Positions 7,709 through 9,990 of a stretch of 9,990 nucleotides of DNA are shown piece after piece (positions within the stretch are counted from its first letter, which is position 1; each line of letters opens with the position of its first letter). The position numbers and the translations under genes are program-made. Location: contig JAKACU010000065.1 in assembly GCA_021821185.1 (NCBI GenBank), positions 1 to 9,990 of the forward strand, written 5' to 3'. Under the pieces are notes generated by a model that did no database searches, was not told the origin of the DNA, and was given only the letters and a program-made list of their open reading frames with translations. Source of the stretch: Bacillota bacterium. GTDB lineage: Bacteria; Bacillota; Bacilli; Alicyclobacillales; SLC66.

Positions 7709-8275
7709 TTGAGGCGGCGAAAATTATTTCTTATGCGCAGTAAAACTGTCCTCTCTGGCCTGCTTCTTATCGCGGTCGTGGCTTTGCTTTCTACGCCACA
7801 GTTTTTTCGTTTTGTCTATCCAGTCTACTTCTATGACGAGATTCAGCTGCAAGCGGTCAAAGTTGGGGTGAATCCGATGCTTGTTGCGGCCATCATTCGT
7901 GTGGAAAGCCATTTTCGCGAGGACGATGTCTCTCACGCAGGCGCGATCGGACTAATGCAACTCATGCCTGCAACGGCTCACTGGGTGGCCGTTCAAGCTG
8001 GTGAACGTAACTATACGCCATCGCGTCTGGCGGTTCCTTCGATCAATATTCGGTTAGGTTCCTTTTATATGGCTTATCTGATCAAACAATTTCATGGCAA
8101 TTTACCCGAAGCAATTGCAGCCTATAATGCAGGGCCTAACCGCGTGCAACGATGGCTTTCGGCGGGTGTCTGGTCAGGTGATGAGGTTTCAGTCGAGGAT
8201 ATCCCTGTTCTCGAGACGCGTCATTTTGTGGCTCGTGTCTTGTACACATACGACATTTTCCAGCGCTTTTATTAG
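7709..8275 (+). CDS. Membrane-anchored lytic transglycosylase (SLT domain)
   Basis: A 188-residue protein predicted to cleave peptidoglycan glycan strands non-hydrolytically, forming 1,6-anhydromuramic ends. It starts with a basic segment (RRRKLFLMRSK) and one hydrophobic helix at about 13-33, a signal anchor that places the rest outside the membrane. The SLT fold follows: VGVNPMLVAAIIRVES with the catalytic glutamate at E66, then HAGAIGLMQLMPATA, INIRLGSFYMAYLIKQF, and EAIAAYNAGPNRVQRWL, the classic Slt70-type motif set. TTG 7709 is preferred because GAGGTG (7698-7703) is 5 nt upstream; the next ATG (7733) has no suitable ribosome site. It follows coaE by 32 nt with no terminator between, so it is likely the last gene of the polA operon. 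A role in growth, sporulation or germination cannot be separated from sequence. Confidence 0.94.
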   Translation: MRRRKLFLMRSKTVLSGLLLIAVVALLSTPQFFRFVYPVYFYDEIQLQAVKVGVNPMLVAAIIRVESHFREDDVSHAGAIGLMQLMPATAHWVAVQAGERNYTPSRLAVPSINIRLGSFYMAYLIKQFHGNLPEAIAAYNAGPNRVQRWLSAGVWSGDEVSVEDIPVLETRHFVARVLYTYDIFQRFY

Positions 8276-8314
8276 CATTATTTTTAATTGGCAATAAATA
8301 CAATATCGAGTGTG

Positions 8315-8344
8315 CTGGCATTTTATTTTTACATGCTGTATAAT
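8315..8344 (+). promoter_or_regulatory. Predicted promoter of the tRNA-Leu gene
   Basis: A consensus -10 TATAAT (8339-8344) lies in an AT-rich 117-nt intergenic stretch, with CTGGCA (8315-8320) 18 nt upstream as a moderate -35. The predicted transcript would begin about 40 nt before the mature tRNA. I saw no convincing terminator for the preceding transglycosylase gene in 8276-8392. Confidence 0.55.
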
Positions 8345-8392
8345 ACAAAATATCTTTCGGTAGAGTATACTTTGAGATATAGCCATTTACAT

Positions 8393-8477
8393 GTCGGGGT
8401 GGCGGAATTGGCAGACGCGCACGTTTGAGGGGCGTGTCCCGTAAGGGGTGCGGGTTCAAGTCCCGCTCTCGACACCA
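8393..8477 (+). tRNA. tRNA-Leu (anticodon GAG), CCA encoded
   Basis: The 85-nt sequence folds as a class II tRNA. The acceptor stem GTCGGGG pairs with TCTCGAC with two G-U pairs; the discriminator is A, followed by an encoded CCA (8475-8477). The D arm has GCG/CGC around GAATTGGCAGA. The anticodon stem CACGT/GCGTG encloses the loop TTGAGGG with anticodon GAG at 8427-8429. A short variable arm CCC-GTAA-GGG is followed by the T arm GCGGG-TTCAAGT-CCCGC. The long variable arm, A discriminator and anticodon all point to leucine; it reads CUC and CUU codons. Confidence 0.97.
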
Positions 8478-8501
8478 GAAAAGTCTGGAATACCGCAGTA
8501 T

Positions 8502-8538
8502 AGCAGGGTTTTTGGGCCTTTGGCTCAAAAACCCTGCT
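8502..8538 (+). terminator. Long hairpin after tRNA-Leu, probable terminator
   Basis: AGCAGGGTTTTTGGGCC (8502-8518) pairs with GGCTCAAAAACCCTGCT (8522-8538) over 17 bp with one G-U pair and a TTT loop. TTCCATTTTAT follows, an interrupted U-tract. Position 25 nt after the CCA end fits a tRNA terminator. Because it is the first structure past the tRNA 3' end, it could also belong to the integrated element. Confidence 0.72.
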
Positions 8539-8577
8539 TCCATTTTATAGGGGAATTTTGCCTCAAATTTTGCGGGA

Positions 8578-8657
8578 ACGTGTGGGCATACACGTCCGTA
8601 AAAGTGCGGGCAAATGTGGCCGAGTCCCCCACACGTCCGAAAAAGGAGACGTGTGGG
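8578..8657 (+). repeat. Cluster of direct and inverted CCCACACGTC repeats before the recombinase
   Basis: ACGTGTGGG occurs at 8578-8586 and again in GACGTGTGGG at 8648-8657. ACACGTCCG followed by T or A and AAAAG occurs at 8590-8604 and 8631-8645, a 14/15 direct repeat 41 bp apart. CCCACACGTC (8628-8637) and GACGTGTGGG (8648-8657) form a perfect 10-bp inverted repeat. At 8578-8595 a shorter inverted pair, ACGTGT/ACACGT, surrounds a 6-nt spacer. The arrangement resembles recombinase or regulator binding sites; this is inference. Confidence 0.7.
8628..8657 (+). promoter_or_regulatory. Hairpin with the recombinase Shine-Dalgarno in its loop
   Basis: A perfect 10-bp stem (CCCACACGTC/GACGTGTGGG) encloses the loop CGAAAAAGGA. 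The only good Shine-Dalgarno, AAGGAG (8643-8648), lies in the loop with its last base in the stem, and the 3' arm sits between it and ATG 8660. Linear spacing is a long 11 nt; the folded stem would bring SD and start closer or block initiation. A translation control element or a protein operator are both possible. Confidence 0.5.
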
Positions 8658-8659
8658 TC

Positions 8660-9622
8660 ATGGCGAAACGGAGAAAAAATACGATTGATTTTGTGGAAGA
8701 GGTGGCTGTGCCGGAAGAGCGGGTCATCTCCTTGGCGGATGCGAAGGTGCAGTTTTTGCGCGATATCCGAGGATTGGCGAAACAGACGCAACGCTGGCAC
8801 AAGGAGAACCTGAATGCCCTGGAGAAAGTCCTAGGTATGCAGGGCGTGACGATTGAGGATTGCAGAAAACTCACCGTGTCGTTTCTGAAGGAGCATTTTG
8901 TATTCTACATGCTCGAAGAGCTTGGGCTGAAGGTGAACACCATCAATGGGCGGATTCGGTCGGTTCGGGGGCTCATTCAATTCCTGCATAGGGAAAGTTA
9001 CCTGCCCCGCGACTATAGCGCGGATTTGCCGGTTCTTAAAGCTGAGAAGGTTATCATTCAGACTTTTAGCGAAGATGAAATTTCGCGACTGCTCCGACAA
9101 CCGGATCAGTCCACATTCACTGGCCTGCGGGATTACACCATGATGCTGTTGTTGTTTGAGACGGGGATTCGGATTTCGGAACTGGTTGGCATTCAAATGT
9201 CCGATGTTCATCTTCGTGACGGTAATGTTTTGGTCCATGGCAAGGGCTCAAAGCAACGCTTGGTGCCCATCCAAAGCAAAATGCGACAGGTGCTACAAAG
9301 GTATATTCGAGAGCGAGGGAATGCTCTGACGGATGCACTGTTCGTGACCATCGACGAAGAACCCATCGCTATCGGAACCACACAAAAACTGATCAAACAG
9401 TATGGGGAACAGGCGCGAATCACAAATGTCCGGGTGTCGCCACACACGTTTCGCCACACTATGGCAAAATACTACATTCTTGCGGGCGGAGACATTTTTT
9501 CACTTCAGAGAATCCTCGGGCATAGCAGTATGGAGACGGTACGGATTTACGTGGAGATGTTCTCACATGATGTGAATTTGCAACATAGCAAGTACAGTTT
9601 TGTAGAACACCGGCTCAGTTGA
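8660..9622 (+). CDS. Tyrosine-type site-specific recombinase/integrase
   Basis: A 320-residue XerC/D-like tyrosine recombinase, which cuts and rejoins DNA at short recombination sites through a 3'-phosphotyrosine bond. Residues about 25-120 form the N-terminal core-binding (SAM-like) domain; the catalytic domain follows from about 135. All active-site residues are visible: R171 (ETGIRISEL), K195 (HGKGSKQR), H262 and R265 (SPHTFRHT), H288 (LGHSS) and the nucleophile Y297 (VRIYVEM). There is no arm-binding AP2-like domain, so it is a simple, Xer-sized enzyme. I chose ATG 8660 with AAGGAG at 8643-8648; in-frame GTG 8651 and TTG 8558 (AGGGG 4 nt before) are alternatives, but the latter would be translated through the repeat cluster. 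Arginine CGG codons are frequent, unlike the left-hand genes, suggesting foreign origin. It is not chromosomal XerC or XerD by context. Exact subfamily not identified. Confidence 0.93.
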   Translation: MAKRRKNTIDFVEEVAVPEERVISLADAKVQFLRDIRGLAKQTQRWHKENLNALEKVLGMQGVTIEDCRKLTVSFLKEHFVFYMLEELGLKVNTINGRIRSVRGLIQFLHRESYLPRDYSADLPVLKAEKVIIQTFSEDEISRLLRQPDQSTFTGLRDYTMMLLLFETGIRISELVGIQMSDVHLRDGNVLVHGKGSKQRLVPIQSKMRQVLQRYIRERGNALTDALFVTIDEEPIAIGTTQKLIKQYGEQARITNVRVSPHTFRHTMAKYYILAGGDIFSLQRILGHSSMETVRIYVEMFSHDVNLQHSKYSFVEHRLS

Positions 9623-9630
9623 CCGAGTTT

Positions 9631-9657
9631 ATGGCCAATAGCTCATAGCACGGCCAT
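9631..9657 (+). repeat. Short inverted repeat between recombinase and small gene
   Basis: ATGGCC (9631-9636) and GGCCAT (9652-9657) could form a 6-bp stem with a 15-nt loop just after the recombinase stop. There is no U-tract, so it is not a terminator, and it may be chance. Confidence 0.3.
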
Positions 9658-9702
9658 CGAGCAGTCGCTGATTGTGACTCTTGACTTTGGAGGATGGATG
9701 AG

Positions 9703-9909
9703 ATGGTCATACGAAGACATGAACGTCCCAACCCACTCTTGACACATCTGGAAACCCGTCGAAAATCCTCGGAACCGAAGTTGATGTTAGCGCGCGAAGA
9801 GAGAGAACACTTGGCTCGCCAACAGGCCGAATCTTTTTTGACGCATCCAGAAACGCGCAAAAAGATCAAGAAAGCCATACAACTGACGAAACGTCATGGC
9901 CACTGTTGA
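9703..9909 (+). CDS. Small basic protein with duplicated LTHxETRxK motif, function unknown
   Basis: A 68-residue, very charged and probably cytoplasmic protein that I do not recognise. The motif LTHLETRRK (13-21) returns as LTHPETRKK (46-54), 33 residues later. Between the two codings, four of the six codon differences are synonymous, which argues that the protein sequence is under selection and the frame is real. The segment between is rich in Glu, Arg and Lys (LAREEREHLARQQAE) and probably helical. The C-terminus is basic, ending KRHGHC. GGAGG (9689-9693) stands 9 nt before ATG 9703; in-frame ATG 9694 overlaps that site and is less likely. It lies 80 nt after the recombinase on the same strand with no terminator, so the two are probably co-transcribed. 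A DNA-binding accessory role (for example excisionase-like) is only a guess from size and charge. Confidence 0.7.
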   Translation: MVIRRHERPNPLLTHLETRRKSSEPKLMLAREEREHLARQQAESFLTHPETRKKIKKAIQLTKRHGHC

Positions 9910-9921
9910 TGCGTATTTTTA

Positions 9922-9968
9922 CAAGTTGGTGGTTACTGATTTTGGGACGAGTAGTAACCACCGACTTG
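9922..9968 (+). repeat. 16-bp hairpin near window end, without U-tract
   Basis: CAAGTTGGTGGTTACT (9922-9937) pairs with AGTAACCACCGACTTG (9953-9968) over 16 bp with one G-U pair and a 15-nt loop. The flank after it is CCCCATG, so it is not a typical intrinsic terminator on the plus strand, and the minus strand shows no T-run either. It starts 12 nt after the small gene's stop. It could be a transcript-end structure, an element terminus or a recombination site. Confidence 0.6.
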
Positions 9969-9990
9969 CCCCATGTTAGCAGGAAGGGCT

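Larger units (their letters stand above)
8478..9990 (+). mobile_element. Putative left end of a tRNA-Leu-associated integrative element (partial)
   Basis: A tyrosine recombinase gene begins 182 nt after the 3' end of tRNA-Leu and is followed by an unrecognised small gene and a long hairpin. Insertion at tRNA 3' ends by tyrosine recombinases is well established for phages, ICEs and genomic islands. Arginine CGG codons are much commoner in the recombinase than in the housekeeping genes to its left. I found no second copy of the tRNA 3' end within the window, so neither the attachment core nor the right boundary is shown. A stand-alone recombinase gene or small transposon-like unit is the alternative. 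Confidence 0.35.

Noticed and set aside
8136..8543. Minus-strand 135-codon open frame over the transglycosylase end and tRNA
   Set aside because: It runs antisense through the tRNA-Leu gene and a well-supported coding gene, and shows no protein signature.
8558..8659. Longer N-terminus for the recombinase from TTG 8558
   Set aside because: It would translate the repeat cluster and hairpin; ATG 8660 has AAGGAG and gives a usual Xer-like length. Kept only as an alternative.
9615..9878. Minus-strand 87-codon open frame opposite the small gene
   Set aside because: The plus-strand frame has the ribosome site and a codon-level repeat; the antisense frame looks like its shadow.
9922..9968. Integron attC site
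   Set aside because: The hairpin lacks convincing RYYYAAC/GTTRRRY ends and the neighbouring recombinase shows no sign of the extra integron-integrase domain.
8501..9990. TAGCAGG at 8501-8507 and again at 9977-9983 as possible element-end direct repeats
   Set aside because: Only seven bases match, flanks differ, and such a match is expected by chance in 1.5 kb.
8478..9990. CRISPR array
   Set aside because: Repeats here are two to four short half-sites with irregular spacing, not regular repeats with spacers.

Overview
The window reads as chromosomal DNA of a low-to-medium GC Gram-positive bacterium (Bacillota, Bacillales-like; an Alicyclobacillaceae-type organism is my guess, not proven). 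The reasons are strong GGAGG-type ribosome binding sites, TTG starts, a pyruvate kinase with the Bacillus/Geobacillus-type extra C-terminal domain, and a gene order (pyk ... icd ... polA-mutM-coaE) that is a compact version of the Bacillus subtilis pyk-citZ-icd-mdh-phoPR-polA-mutM-coaE neighbourhood.

Layout: (1) 1-560, the 3' end of pyruvate kinase, followed by a terminator-like hairpin. (2) 641-1931, a YbgC-like hot-dog thioesterase overlapping an EamA/DMT membrane transporter; a perfect 12-bp hairpin straddles the transporter stop. (3) 2027-3322, a monocistronic-looking NADP isocitrate dehydrogenase with its own extended -10 promoter and a strong intrinsic terminator. (4) 3439-8275, a tightly packed operon: DNA polymerase I, formamidopyrimidine-DNA glycosylase (MutM), dephospho-CoA kinase and a membrane-anchored lytic transglycosylase. 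(5) 8393-8477, a tRNA-Leu(GAG) with encoded CCA, its own promoter-like sequence and a strong 3' hairpin. (6) 8478-9990, an accessory-looking segment: a tyrosine recombinase behind a repeat-rich leader with a perfect hairpin around the ribosome binding site, a small basic protein carrying a duplicated LTHxETRxK motif, and a 16-bp hairpin near the window end.

Functionally, the left 8.3 kb is housekeeping: lower glycolysis and the TCA cycle (Pyk, Icd), repair synthesis and oxidised-base excision (PolA, MutM), CoA synthesis (CoaE) and wall turnover (lytic transglycosylase). The right 1.5 kb differs in arginine codon choice (many CGG) and sits directly behind a tRNA 3' end, the classic location of an integrated element; its far boundary lies outside the window. 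The unexplained material is in this segment: the inverted/direct repeat cluster before the recombinase, the unrecognised 68-residue protein, and the terminal hairpin.
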